Assembly: GCF_900129465.1 (NCBI RefSeq)
Contig: NZ_FSRA01000001.1
Span: 682,001-746,000, forward strand
Length of the DNA stretch: 64,000 bases
Direction of reading: 5' to 3'
DNA from: Chitinophaga niabensis
GTDB taxonomy: Bacteria > Bacteroidota > Bacteroidia > Chitinophagales > Chitinophagaceae
The notes under the pieces were generated by a model. It saw only the letters and a list, made by a program, of their open reading frames with translations. It made no database searches and was not told the origin of the DNA. The position numbers were made by a program, and so were the translations under genes. How positions within the stretch are numbered: position 1 is the first letter of the stretch; every line of letters begins with the position of its first letter. Of this stretch, positions 42,214-51,430 are shown piece by piece.

Positions 42214-42885
42214 ATGGGGAAATGGGCTTGCATCCTAACAAAGCGGGTCATATCTTTAGCAGCGTTTACACAAAGTAACAAAATCAAAATCCGGGACGAA
42301 TTGTACGGCCACCTGCACGATAAAGCGCTATGGAGTAAGGTAATTGAAGGTGATAAGGATGCTTTGGCGTTCATTTATAAAACTTATTTCAATTCCCTCT
42401 ATCAGTACGGCATGAAATTACAACCAGACGAGGGGCTGGTAAAGGATTGTATACACGATCTTTTCGTCACTATCTGGTTAAGCAGGGAGCGCCTCTCCGT
42501 AACGGATTCTATCAGGTATTACCTCCTGGCCAGCCTGAAAAGGAAGATCGCCAGCCAGCAGCAGAAAAAACTCCCCGGCCATTTTGGCGAAAATACCAAC
42601 TCCTTCACCAGCTCCCCGGAAGAAGTACTGATCGGGGAACAATCCAACCTGGAACTGCGCGCCAAACTGGGTAAGATCATGGACCAGCTCCCCCGCCGCC
42701 AGAAAGAAATACTCTACCTGCGCTATTATGAAGGGCTGGACACCAAACAAACAGCTGCCATCATGGAACTTAGTGTGAATTCCACCTATGTGCTCCTGTC
42801 CAAAGCTATCAACTACCTGAAAAAACACAGCGATAAACTAATAATTACCTCATTTCTAATCTTTTCAGAATTTTTTTTAAAATAA
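42214..42885 (+). CDS. ECF sigma factor (second SusC/FecR system)
   Basis: Up to 223 residues. Region 2 is at about 45-110 (DALAFIYKTYFNSLYQYGMK, LVKDCIHDLFVTIWLS) and region 4 at about 155-205 (MDQLPRRQKEILYLRYYEGL, DTKQTAAIMELSVNSTYVLLSKA). The true start is uncertain: the ATG at 42214 gives an unusual 30-residue leader and lies upstream of a CTTG-N20-TATCTTTA promoter-like pair (42227-42258). A TTG at 42301 would give a normal N-terminus. The protein ends in a hydrophobic tail (LIITSFLIFSEFFL), as does the other ECF factor in the window. It precedes FecR by 57 bases. Confidence 0.88.
   Translation: MGKWACILTKRVISLAAFTQSNKIKIRDELYGHLHDKALWSKVIEGDKDALAFIYKTYFNSLYQYGMKLQPDEGLVKDCIHDLFVTIWLSRERLSVTDSIRYYLLASLKRKIASQQQKKLPGHFGENTNSFTSSPEEVLIGEQSNLELRAKLGKIMDQLPRRQKEILYLRYYEGLDTKQTAAIMELSVNSTYVLLSKAINYLKKHSDKLIITSFLIFSEFFLK
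42227..42258 (+). promoter_or_regulatory. Candidate promoter of the second ECF sigma gene
   Basis: CTTG (42227-42230) and TATCTTTA (42251-42258) are 20 bases apart, resembling TTTG-N19-TAnnTTTG. If used, the transcript starts after the ATG at 42214, so translation must begin later. Confidence 0.4.
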
Positions 42886-42942
42886 GTGAAAATTAACGCT
42901 AAGATTTTGTTCACTTCCTGCTTTATCTGTTAAGTAACTATA

Positions 42943-43953
42943 ATGACATTCAGAAATTTCACGACGCAAGAGTATTTAGAGCATCCCATGTTTCGCAAGT
43001 GGGTGCTGGAACAGGACGAAACAGCCGCTGCTTTCTGGAACGAATGGCTGCTGAATAATCCTGACAGGAAGGATGATGTGGTGAAAGCAAAGGAGATATT
43101 ACTGCTGATCTGTACGCCCACACATACAGCCACAGCAAAGGACGAAGAAGAAACATGGGCGAAAGTATTGCAGAGCATGGACCGCCCTGCAACCAGGATA
43201 GTGGAGATGCCGAAAAGCCGTCGCCGCTGGATGCCTTATGCAGCAGTGTTTATAGGATTGATCATAGCGGTGTTCGCCGCCTATATATTTTATCCGAAGG
43301 CTGACGTGCATCACCAGACTGCCATGGGTGAACTCAGAACAGTGGAATTGCCGGATCATTCCGTAGTGAAACTGAATGTGAATTCAAAGATCCATTATAA
43401 AGATAACTGGGACCAGGCGAATCCCCGCGAGGTATGGATAGAAGGGGAAGCCTTCTTCTCCGTTACACATAAAAGCAATAACCAAACCTTTGTAGTTCAT
43501 ACAAAAGATGTGGATATCCAGGTGGTAGGTACGGAGTTCAACGTAAACACCCGCCGCATCAAAACACAGGTAGTGCTGGCAAACGGGGTGGTAAGGCTCA
43601 CATTGAATAAGAAAAGTAACCAGCCGGCCATTACCATGAAAGCAGGGGACATGGTGGTATATTCTGCCGCCACCACCGAGCTGGTGAATAAAAAAGTAGA
43701 CCCGGAAGTCTATTCTACCTGGCAGCAAAAAGTATTAAGCTTTAATGAAACGCCTATCGCCGAAGTGATCAGGTCACTGCAGGATAACATGGGCATCACG
43801 ATACAACTGGAGGATTCCAGCTTTAGCGGACAAACGTTTACAGGGAGTATACCAATGGACAATATCGATGTGTTCTTTAAAACACTATCGAGATCATTTG
43901 AGGTGCATATAGATAAGACAGGAACGAACACATATAAGATCAGTAATAATTAA
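42943..43953 (+). CDS. FecR family anti-sigma factor
   Basis: 336 residues. N-terminal cytoplasmic part, a transmembrane helix at about 92-110 (YAAVFIGLIIAVFAAYIFY), the FecR domain (about 120-225: TVELPDHSVVKLNVNSKIHY, IEGEAFFSVTHKSNNQTFVV) and a C-terminal DUF4974/STN-like domain (about 265-335). It restrains the ECF sigma factor encoded just upstream and takes the signal from the SusC at 44039. Spacing and order repeat those of the first system (sigma, FecR, SusC, SusD). Confidence 0.92.
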   Translation: MTFRNFTTQEYLEHPMFRKWVLEQDETAAAFWNEWLLNNPDRKDDVVKAKEILLLICTPTHTATAKDEEETWAKVLQSMDRPATRIVEMPKSRRRWMPYAAVFIGLIIAVFAAYIFYPKADVHHQTAMGELRTVELPDHSVVKLNVNSKIHYKDNWDQANPREVWIEGEAFFSVTHKSNNQTFVVHTKDVDIQVVGTEFNVNTRRIKTQVVLANGVVRLTLNKKSNQPAITMKAGDMVVYSAATTELVNKKVDPEVYSTWQQKVLSFNETPIAEVIRSLQDNMGITIQLEDSSFSGQTFTGSIPMDNIDVFFKTLSRSFEVHIDKTGTNTYKISNN

Positions 43954-44038
43954 CTAAGCCAACGTCATGTCACTTTAGATGGTTCCCGAATAACGGGAGG
44001 TGGCATCGCTATGTCTTAACCAACCAAAATCAATAGCT

Positions 44039-47000
44039 ATGGGAGAATTTTACGCCGGAACCCGAAGGGTATTGGGAAGCCTGGCACTGGCATTGCTGAT
44101 ACAAGGAGGTACAGCTTCAGGAGCCGTTTACAATGTGCAGGGCACAGAAGTGCAGGATGGCAGGCAGCTGCCATTAAAAAATATACTGGCAGAATTGGAA
44201 CAGCTTTACAAAGTGCGTATCAATTACACCGGCAACACTATCAACGGTATCACCACGCAAAAACCTGCCGGAAAACCCACCGCTGAGAAACTGATAGATT
44301 ATCTCAGCAACTTCCTCAGACCCTTGGGGCTGGAAGTGGAGCAGGCCGCGCAGGACCACTTCATCATTTACAAAAAAGAGAAGCGCGCCGAAAAAAAAAT
44401 CGCAGATCAGGTATCCGCGGCAGAACCAGCGCAACCGCTTCAACTTGAAAGTGTCACACAACAGCAACAACCTGCAGTAACCGGACAGGTAACGGAAGAA
44501 TCCGGTGTACCCTTACCAGGCGTAACAGTAGTAGTGAAAGGTACTTTTAATGGTGCTAAAACCAATGAGAATGGCAGGTACACCTTGCCGAATGTTCCGC
44601 CCAATGGCACGCTGGTGTTTAGTTACATCGGTTACAAGGCGCAGGAGGTAAAAGTAAATAACCGTACCGACATCGATATAAAGCTGTTAACCGATGTGCA
44701 GTCTATGAAAGACTTTGTAGTGAACGGTTATCAGAAATTAAAGAAAGAAAGTTATACAGGATCTGCGATCGTTATTACGGGAGAAGAGATCAAACGTTTC
44801 AACCCGCAAAATATCCTGGCCAGCATACAGGCTTATGATCCGTCTTTCAGGATCGTGGAGAACAACCTCGCAGGTTCCAACCCCAATGCATTGCCTAACA
44901 TCAATGTAAGAGGTGCCACCGCCATGCCCACCACCGCTACTACAGATCCGCAACTCCTTTCCCGCAACCAGCTGGCTACCATCACCAACCTGCCCATGTT
45001 CATGATGGACGGTTACCAGGTGGGGATCCAGACTATCTATGACCTGGATGTGAACAGGATAGAAATGATTACCCTGCTGAAAGATGCGGCAGCTACTGCA
45101 ATCTACGGTTCCCGTGCTTCAAACGGTGTAGTGGTGATCAATACAAAAACACCGAAAGAAGGTGCGCTGGAAGTGTATTACAATTATGAGCTGAATGTAA
45201 CCACACCAGACCTCACCGCTTATAACGTATTGAATGCTTCCGAGAAACTGGAATACGAAAGATTGGCGGGCTTATACACCAGCAATGCTGTGGAGAATCC
45301 TGACGACCTGGAAAGGAAGTACTACCAGAAAAGAAGGAATGTGCTCAGCGGTGTGAATACCTATTGGTTATCCCAGCCGCTGGCCACTGATTTCGGTCAT
45401 AAACATTCTATTTCCTTACAAGGCGGTTCACCTACTTTAAGATATGGTGTGGATGCCCGTTATCAAACCAATAACGGTGTGATGAAAGGTTCGGGCCGTG
45501 ACCGTTACAGCCTGGCCACCAGCCTGGCATACAACCTGAAGGATAATAAGCTCATGTTCCGTAACAACTTCACCATTTCCCAGGTGAAGGGGAACGAATC
45601 TCCCTACGGGCAGTTCTCCAAATATGTACGCATGAACCCTTATTATCCTAAAACAGATTCACTGGGCAGGATCCTGAGGGAAGTAGATTCCTGGCGGTAT
45701 TTGTCCAATGAAGACCGTGTCAGTGGAGATCAGATAACATCACCTGTGATGAACCCGCTGTACGAAGCCACCACCGGTAGTTTCGACAAGCAGGAATACC
45801 TCGAGTTCATAGATGCCTTCTCTGCGGAATACAATCCCAGCCCTTCCTGGAGGATCAATGGTACTATCAGTTTAACAAAACGAAAAACTTCACTGGATAA
45901 TTTTGTTTCTCCTTACAGCAATGAGTTCTACTGGTATTCCGGAGATGATCTGAAAGACCGTGGCAAGTATTTTTTTAGCAGCATCGATGAATCACAGGTA
46001 GATGGGAACTTTACCGTGAACTATAATAAAGTATTGCAGGGATCTCACTTCCTCAATTTCTCCCTGGGTACCAATATACAGGCACAGCAATACAACGCCA
46101 AGAACGTTGTGGCACAGGGCTTCACTAACGACCGCTTTACCGATATCAGTTTTGCCCGCCGTTATGACAAAGACGGGCCACCCAGTGGCGCGGTTACAGA
46201 ACAAAGGCTTATCGGTGCCTTTCTTTCCTTTAACTATTCTTACCAAAACCGTTTCCTGATGGATGGAACAGTAAGAACAGATGGTTCTTCCAAGTTCGGA
46301 AAAGATTCCAGGATGGCTACTTTTTGGTCTTATGGCCTGGGCTGGAACCTGCACAATGAGAAATTCATGCAGCATTCCATCTTCAACCAGTTCAGGATCA
46401 AAGCCACTACCGGTTTAACGGGGGATGTGAACTTCCCGGCATATCTCTCCAATACCACTTATTCTTACTACAATGGTGATTGGTATTCTACAGGCGTAGG
46501 TGCTGTATTTAGCTCGTACGGTAATCCCGGCCTGAAATGGCAGCGTACGCAGAATTATGACCTGAGCCTGGAAGTTTCCTTGTTCAAGGACAGGTTGTAT
46601 ATGTCTCCCCGCTATTATCATAAACTCACAAAAGACCTGCTTACAGATGTAAATGTGCCCACCTCCACTGGTTTTGCAAAGTATAAAGAGAACCTCGGTG
46701 AAATGGTGAACAAAGGTTTTGAGCTTTATTTCCGTGCAAACGTGCTCCGTGGGAAGAACTGGTCCTTTAACCTGAACGGTAACCTTGGCCATAATACAAA
46801 CGTGATCACCAAGATCTCTGACGCATTGAAACGTTATAATGAAGAAGTAGATAACAAGCAACAGTCAGATTCTGCTTCCAAAACAAGGCCGTTACTGCGT
46901 TACAGGGAAGGCCAGTCGCTCAACACCATTTATGCTGTGAGGTCTTTAGGTATCGATCCTGAGAATGGTAAAGAGATCTTTGTTCGTCCTGATGGCACCA

Positions 47001-47500
47001 CCACTTACGAATACGATGTACGCAATACTGTAGCTGTAGGAGATCAGACACCTGATCTGGACGGTTACTTCGGCGGCAGTTTTGTTTATAAGAACTTTAT
47101 GATAGAATTCAGTTTTTACACCCGTTTAGGTGGCGATATTTACAACCAGACGCTGATAGACCGGGTAGAGAATGCTGACCCCAAATACAATGTGGACAGC
47201 AGGGTACTGGCACTGCGTTGGAAGAAACCGGGTGATCATACCTTTTATAAAGACATTAAAGACCTCAGTGTAACACGTACCACTTCCCGCTTTGTGCAGA
47301 AAGAGAACAGGCTGGAATTTAAATCCGTATATGTATCGTACGACGCACCGGCACAATGGTATAGACGCCTGAAGATGAAAAGCCTCCGCTTTGCGCTCAA
47401 CCTGAACGACCTGGCATATTGGTCCAGCATACAGGTGGAAAGAGGGATCGATTATCCCTTTGCCAGGAGTTTCACTTTCTCATTATCCACCCGGTTTTAA
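44039..47500 (+). CDS. SusC/RagA family TonB-linked outer-membrane protein with STN domain
   Basis: 1153 residues from the ATG at 44039; a GTG-led extension to 44000 lacks a signal peptide, while MGEFYAGTRRVLGSLALALL does have one. STN domain at about 40-110 (ILAELEQLYKVRINYTGNTI), a Gln/Ala-rich linker, carboxypeptidase-regulatory-like domain (about 145-225, PLPGVTVVVKGTFNGAKTNE), plug (about 235-370) and barrel. The usual TonB-box sequence VVVxGYG is altered (FVVNGYQKL). The STN domain marks it as the receptor that signals to the FecR upstream. The SusD partner starts 11 bases downstream. Substrate unknown. Confidence 0.95.
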   Translation: MGEFYAGTRRVLGSLALALLIQGGTASGAVYNVQGTEVQDGRQLPLKNILAELEQLYKVRINYTGNTINGITTQKPAGKPTAEKLIDYLSNFLRPLGLEVEQAAQDHFIIYKKEKRAEKKIADQVSAAEPAQPLQLESVTQQQQPAVTGQVTEESGVPLPGVTVVVKGTFNGAKTNENGRYTLPNVPPNGTLVFSYIGYKAQEVKVNNRTDIDIKLLTDVQSMKDFVVNGYQKLKKESYTGSAIVITGEEIKRFNPQNILASIQAYDPSFRIVENNLAGSNPNALPNINVRGATAMPTTATTDPQLLSRNQLATITNLPMFMMDGYQVGIQTIYDLDVNRIEMITLLKDAAATAIYGSRASNGVVVINTKTPKEGALEVYYNYELNVTTPDLTAYNVLNASEKLEYERLAGLYTSNAVENPDDLERKYYQKRRNVLSGVNTYWLSQPLATDFGHKHSISLQGGSPTLRYGVDARYQTNNGVMKGSGRDRYSLATSLAYNLKDNKLMFRNNFTISQVKGNESPYGQFSKYVRMNPYYPKTDSLGRILREVDSWRYLSNEDRVSGDQITSPVMNPLYEATTGSFDKQEYLEFIDAFSAEYNPSPSWRINGTISLTKRKTSLDNFVSPYSNEFYWYSGDDLKDRGKYFFSSIDESQVDGNFTVNYNKVLQGSHFLNFSLGTNIQAQQYNAKNVVAQGFTNDRFTDISFARRYDKDGPPSGAVTEQRLIGAFLSFNYSYQNRFLMDGTVRTDGSSKFGKDSRMATFWSYGLGWNLHNEKFMQHSIFNQFRIKATTGLTGDVNFPAYLSNTTYSYYNGDWYSTGVGAVFSSYGNPGLKWQRTQNYDLSLEVSLFKDRLYMSPRYYHKLTKDLLTDVNVPTSTGFAKYKENLGEMVNKGFELYFRANVLRGKNWSFNLNGNLGHNTNVITKISDALKRYNEEVDNKQQSDSASKTRPLLRYREGQSLNTIYAVRSLGIDPENGKEIFVRPDGTTTYEYDVRNTVAVGDQTPDLDGYFGGSFVYKNFMIEFSFYTRLGGDIYNQTLIDRVENADPKYNVDSRVLALRWKKPGDHTFYKDIKDLSVTRTTSRFVQKENRLEFKSVYVSYDAPAQWYRRLKMKSLRFALNLNDLAYWSSIQVERGIDYPFARSFTFSLSTRF

Positions 47501-47511
47501 ACTTAATCACG

Positions 47512-48972
47512 ATGAAGAAATATATAATATCCATCATCATCATAGGCGCTTTCGCATCCTGCAGCAAATGGCTGGATGTGCAGCCAAAGTCTGAAGTATC
47601 GCAGGACGCATTGTTCAGTACGGAAGATGGTTTTAAAGAAGCTGTCAATGGTTTATACAGCAAAAGCGTGAAAGAGCAGTTGTACGGCCGTGAGCTTACC
47701 TACGGTTTCCTGGATGCATTTGCACAGAATTATAGTGTAGATATTACAGATACCTGGCGTTATGGTGTGGTGATGAAGTTCAACCGTAAAGAGCTCGGTT
47801 TCGTACAAAGAAATAACCAGATATGGGAAGGCTTGTACTCGGTAGCTGCCAATGCCAACCTTATCCTGGAGCATATCGAAGATAAGAAAGGCATACTCAC
47901 CAACGCCAATTATAATATTATCAAGGGCGAAGCGCTGGCTATGCGCGCCTATACCCACTTCGATATACTGCGCCTGTATGCTGAATCCTATTTGACAGGC
48001 GCGAACAGTACCGGCATTCCTTATGTTACAAAATTCAGTAAGGACATACCACCCATGTTCAAGGTAGGAGAGGCCATAGATCTCATGCTGAAGGACCTGC
48101 TGGCAGCAAAGGAATTATTGAGAGCAAGCGATCCTATCCTTTCTCCCGGTTATAAAGTAGGTTATCCAAGAACGGATACCGCCACAGAAACAAAAGGAGA
48201 AATATTCCTGCAGGTACGCCGCCACCGTATGAATTATTATGCAGTCTGCGGAGAGCTGGCAAGGGTTTATCTCTATAAAGGAGACAAAGTGAATGCTTTG
48301 AGCAACGCGCTGGAGGTGATCAACTCCAACAAATTTCCTTTTACCAAACAAGCTGATTTTCTGAACCCGGATGAAGAGAAAAAGGACCGGATACTGTATA
48401 AAGAATTGATCTTCGGACTCTATGCACCGAACATGAACGACCGGATGAAAGAAGTGTTGACCAATGGCCAGACCGGTTTGTATGTAACACTTTCAGAAGG
48501 GCGGAATATTTATGAAACCGGCGGCGTAGGAGGAGATGATTTCAGATATAAGCAATGGTTACAGGAACAATCCGGCTCTTCCGGCACCTACCTGCGCGTA
48601 GTAAAATACAACAGGGACAATGATGCCAACCTGCATGATCTGATGATGCCCTGCATACGTTTGAGCGAGATGTATTACATCGCAGCAGAATGTACGTTTG
48701 ATACAGATGCAGCAAAAGGATGGGATTACTTTAACACCGTTCGTTTGAACAGGGGGATCGGTACCAAACTCAGTGATCCTTCCAAAATAGTTTTCATGAA
48801 CGAACTGCTGAAGGAAGTACGTAAAGAGTTCTTCTCCGAAGGCCAGATGTTCTATATGTACAAACGCCTCAACATGGCTATAGCCGGACAATCCGGTGTA
48901 ACCATCCCGGCCAGTAAAGCAGTATTTGTACTGCCATTCCCTGACGATGAGATTGCATACGGTAACAGATAA
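47512..48972 (+). CDS. SusD/RagB family lipoprotein
   Basis: 486 residues from the ATG at 47512; an earlier in-frame ATG at 47419 lies inside the SusC gene and is rejected. Lipoprotein signal MKKYIISIIIIGAFASC with Cys at residue 17, followed by the classic SusD opening KWLDVQPKSEVSQDALFST and FKEAVNGLYS, TPR segments (RAYTHFDILRLYAESYL) and the C-terminal LLKEVRKEFFSEGQMFYMYK. It caps the SusC barrel. Two further lipoproteins (DUF4843 and PKD-like) follow in the same operon. Confidence 0.95.
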   Translation: MKKYIISIIIIGAFASCSKWLDVQPKSEVSQDALFSTEDGFKEAVNGLYSKSVKEQLYGRELTYGFLDAFAQNYSVDITDTWRYGVVMKFNRKELGFVQRNNQIWEGLYSVAANANLILEHIEDKKGILTNANYNIIKGEALAMRAYTHFDILRLYAESYLTGANSTGIPYVTKFSKDIPPMFKVGEAIDLMLKDLLAAKELLRASDPILSPGYKVGYPRTDTATETKGEIFLQVRRHRMNYYAVCGELARVYLYKGDKVNALSNALEVINSNKFPFTKQADFLNPDEEKKDRILYKELIFGLYAPNMNDRMKEVLTNGQTGLYVTLSEGRNIYETGGVGGDDFRYKQWLQEQSGSSGTYLRVVKYNRDNDANLHDLMMPCIRLSEMYYIAAECTFDTDAAKGWDYFNTVRLNRGIGTKLSDPSKIVFMNELLKEVRKEFFSEGQMFYMYKRLNMAIAGQSGVTIPASKAVFVLPFPDDEIAYGNR

Positions 48973-48982
48973 AAAAGCAGCG

Positions 48983-49816
48983 ATGAAAAAATTATTCCTG
49001 ATCGGTTTATTCGGCGCAGTTTGTTTGAGTGCTTGTAAAAAAGCAGTTGAATTAACGTATCAGTCGCCAGACAATATATACTTCGATTTTACAGATCCAA
49101 AGGATGAAGAAAAACGGGTGGACAGCTTTTTCTATTCATTCGCCCTCTTTCCTGAAAAGTCCTTTGATACCATCTTATTACCCGTACGCATTTCCGGAAT
49201 GCGGAAGCCTGTGGACAGGAAGTTCAAACTCACGGTAATAGATTCTGCCACTACAGCAGTGGCCGGCACACACTATAAGGCCCTGGAACCGGAATATATC
49301 ATTCCTGCTGATTCCGGCACGGCCAAAGTGCCCATCATTATCTACAGCAAAGATCCTGCTCTGCTGGCAGGTGCTGTTAAGATCAAGCTCCGCCTGGCGG
49401 CCACCAAAGATTTTGCTGTTTCTACCGTTGAGTTCGATACGGCAAAGGTGATCTTCTCCAACCGCCTGGAGCAACCCGTATGGTGGAATACCTGGGCCAG
49501 CGAACTGGGAGCCTATTCCCGTGTGAAGCATGAACTGTTCATCAGAACATCCGGTACTATAGAGTTGCCGGCAGCTTTTAATGCAGAAGTATTACCTAAA
49601 ACCCTGTACCATACCCGCCGCTTCAGAAGTTTCCTGAACGACCCTATCTCATGGGTGGCCGCTAATCCCTCAGAAGGATATACCGTGGAGGATATAGGAG
49701 GAGGGAAGTATAATTTCTTCAGCATCACCAATCCTGAAAAGAAGTATGTGCTGGAACTCAACCCGGCGGATAACAAATACTATTTCAGGGATGAGAATGG
49801 TAACCGCATTGTATAA
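48983..49816 (+). CDS. DUF4843 domain-containing lipoprotein
   Basis: 277 residues from the ATG at 48983; the in-frame ATG at 48926 lies in the SusD gene. Lipoprotein signal MKKLFLIGLFGAVCLSAC with Cys at residue 18. The N-terminal half has the DUF4843 pattern: YFDFTDPKDEEKRVDSFFYS, LPVRISG, the Calx-beta-like AVAGTHYKALEPEYIIPADS and PIIIYSKDPAL. In Bacteroidota these proteins usually follow SusC/SusD and are thought to be surface lipoproteins of the uptake complex; the role is not established. It sits 10 bases after SusD and 16 bases before the PKD-like protein. Confidence 0.88.
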   Translation: MKKLFLIGLFGAVCLSACKKAVELTYQSPDNIYFDFTDPKDEEKRVDSFFYSFALFPEKSFDTILLPVRISGMRKPVDRKFKLTVIDSATTAVAGTHYKALEPEYIIPADSGTAKVPIIIYSKDPALLAGAVKIKLRLAATKDFAVSTVEFDTAKVIFSNRLEQPVWWNTWASELGAYSRVKHELFIRTSGTIELPAAFNAEVLPKTLYHTRRFRSFLNDPISWVAANPSEGYTVEDIGGGKYNFFSITNPEKKYVLELNPADNKYYFRDENGNRIV

Positions 49817-49832
49817 TTATTAACGATCGTAC

Positions 49833-51248
49833 ATGAAAAAATATTCCTTATATATCCTGTTGTTCATCCTTGGCGCCTGTGCCAAAGATAAAGGCAACTA
49901 TGATTACATCAATATCCCTGATCCTACCGTAAAAGGACTGGATACTGCTTATGCAGCCATCGTGGGAGACAGTCTGATCATTACTCCTGAAGTACTGTTG
50001 AAATCAGGCAAGAACGATTATTCCTGCTTCTGGAAGATAGATGTGCCGGAAAAGGCTATGTCTGTGGACTACGAAGGCCAGTCTTTAAGGATCATATTCG
50101 GCCTGGGAGCTAACCGCTACAATGCTTTACTGAAAGTAAAGGACAACAACACCGGCCAGATGTACTTCTTTAAGTTCATCATCAAAGGGCAGACGCAGTT
50201 TACAAGAGGTGTGCTGGTACTCAGTAATGAGAACAACAGGACTGTGCTCACCTTCATCAAACCGGATGGAACAGTGCAGCCTGATATCTATGATGCCATC
50301 AACAAAGAAGTATTACCAGGCGGTGCTATGCAACTGGTGCCTATCAGGAATCAATTCTACATGAATCAACTGAGCTATTTCTGGATCACTTATACCGGCG
50401 GGACCACTGGTGCCGTGCAGATTGATGCCAATACTTTACAACGCAGCAAATACCTGGCGGACAACTTTTACACCGCTCCCTCCGTATTAAAAGTGAACAG
50501 CTTCCTTAACATGATCAATGGAGTAACCACGGCTATCCTCAATGGAAAGATGTACATAGGCGCAACGGAAACCGCACCATTCTGGCCTTACTATGGCTAT
50601 TGGGGAGTACCGGTGGATGGTAATTACCAGCTGCATCCTAACGTGCTGCATAACCTTTATGAGCGCCCTAACGATGGCTATTTCTTTGGCTTTGAAGCTA
50701 CGAAGAAGCAATTCCTGCGTTTCAGCACCAACACATTCTTCGATACCAGCTATAATGTGTTAGGTAATACATCTTTCGATCCCAAGAACCTGAAGATGGA
50801 CCTCATTTACATGACCCGTTTTACGGATAATGAGTTCTATGCCATGATGGACAGCGTGGGTAAGAAAATAGAACTGAAGTTTGGCCTTGATTTCAATGCA
50901 GATAAAAGAACGTTCACACCATCTTATAAAAGAGAATTTCCCGCAGCTAATCTGCTGATGCCGGATACCAAATGGCAGAGTTCCCCGATCGGTGTGATCT
51001 TCTTCTCTTCCAACGATAAGATCTATCGCTATAATCCTATAAACAGCGAAGTGAAAGCGCTGGATGCTGCTTTCGGCGGAAAGAAAGTGACCATGCTGAA
51101 AGTATTGAATGGTGGTAACCTGCTGGTGGCAGGTGTGGAAGGAAGTATCTATTACCTGGATACCAGTGTAGGGCACAATGGAGAAAACCCGCAGCAGGTG
51201 AATAATATCCCGGGCCAGCCTGTGGATGTATATATCAGGGAGAATTAA
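49833..51248 (+). CDS. PKD-like family lipoprotein
   Basis: 471 residues. Lipoprotein signal MKKYSLYILLFILGAC with Cys at residue 16, then DKGNYDYINIPDP, the characteristic opening of PKD-like lipoproteins that follow SusC/SusD/DUF4843. The N-terminal ~100 residues are a PKD/Ig-like domain (SGKNDYSCFWKI, NRYNALLKVKDNNTG); the rest (GVLVLSNENNRTVLTFIKPD onward) looks like a beta-propeller. Probably a surface-exposed ligand-binding protein of the same uptake system. It is the last gene of the operon, followed by a hairpin. Confidence 0.85.
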   Translation: MKKYSLYILLFILGACAKDKGNYDYINIPDPTVKGLDTAYAAIVGDSLIITPEVLLKSGKNDYSCFWKIDVPEKAMSVDYEGQSLRIIFGLGANRYNALLKVKDNNTGQMYFFKFIIKGQTQFTRGVLVLSNENNRTVLTFIKPDGTVQPDIYDAINKEVLPGGAMQLVPIRNQFYMNQLSYFWITYTGGTTGAVQIDANTLQRSKYLADNFYTAPSVLKVNSFLNMINGVTTAILNGKMYIGATETAPFWPYYGYWGVPVDGNYQLHPNVLHNLYERPNDGYFFGFEATKKQFLRFSTNTFFDTSYNVLGNTSFDPKNLKMDLIYMTRFTDNEFYAMMDSVGKKIELKFGLDFNADKRTFTPSYKREFPAANLLMPDTKWQSSPIGVIFFSSNDKIYRYNPINSEVKALDAAFGGKKVTMLKVLNGGNLLVAGVEGSIYYLDTSVGHNGENPQQVNNIPGQPVDVYIREN

Positions 51249-51272
51249 TTTTAGAATCCACGTATCGCAATA

Positions 51273-51310
51273 GCGGCTGTTTCAGTGTAATGCTGAGGCA
51301 GCCGCTTTGT
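51273..51310 (+). terminator. Terminator after the second SusC/SusD operon
   Basis: AGCGGCTG (51273-51280) pairs with CAGCCGCT (51300-51307); the stem extends inward through TTCAG/CTGAG with one mismatch. The following T tract is weak (TTGTTG). Confidence 0.65.
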
Positions 51311-51325
51311 TGTAGGGTTGTACTA

Positions 51326-51357
51326 AAACCGGACAGTTTTTGTGCCAAAACCGAACA
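51326..51357 (+). promoter_or_regulatory. Direct repeat AAAACCGRAC upstream of the ABC permease
   Basis: AAAACCGGAC (51326-51335) and AAAACCGAAC (51348-51357) are 22 bases apart, two helical turns, on the same strand. They lie about 75-105 bases before the start codon, the usual place for an activator site. Confidence 0.5.
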
Positions 51358-51400
51358 AAGCAAAATAACAATCCTATTGTAAATCAATCATTTGCCTATC

Positions 51401-51416
51401 CGGCATTCTCTTTGCG
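51401..51416 (+). promoter_or_regulatory. Sigma-54-like GG-N10-GC element
   Basis: CGGCATTCTCTTTGCG has GG at 51402-51403 and GC at 51414-51415 with the exact 10-base spacing and a TTTGC -12 box. It lies 15 bases before the ATG at 51431, leaving almost no leader, so the call is weak. Confidence 0.3.
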
Positions 51417-51430
51417 CCCCACGGAATGCC

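Noticed and set aside
47419..47511. Upstream in-frame starts for SusD (47419), DUF4843 (48926), the ABC permease (51392) and DUF218 (59984)
   Set aside because: Each extension overlaps the preceding gene or breaks a clean signal peptide or N-terminal helix; internal ATGs at 47512, 48983, 51431 and 60011 are preferred.
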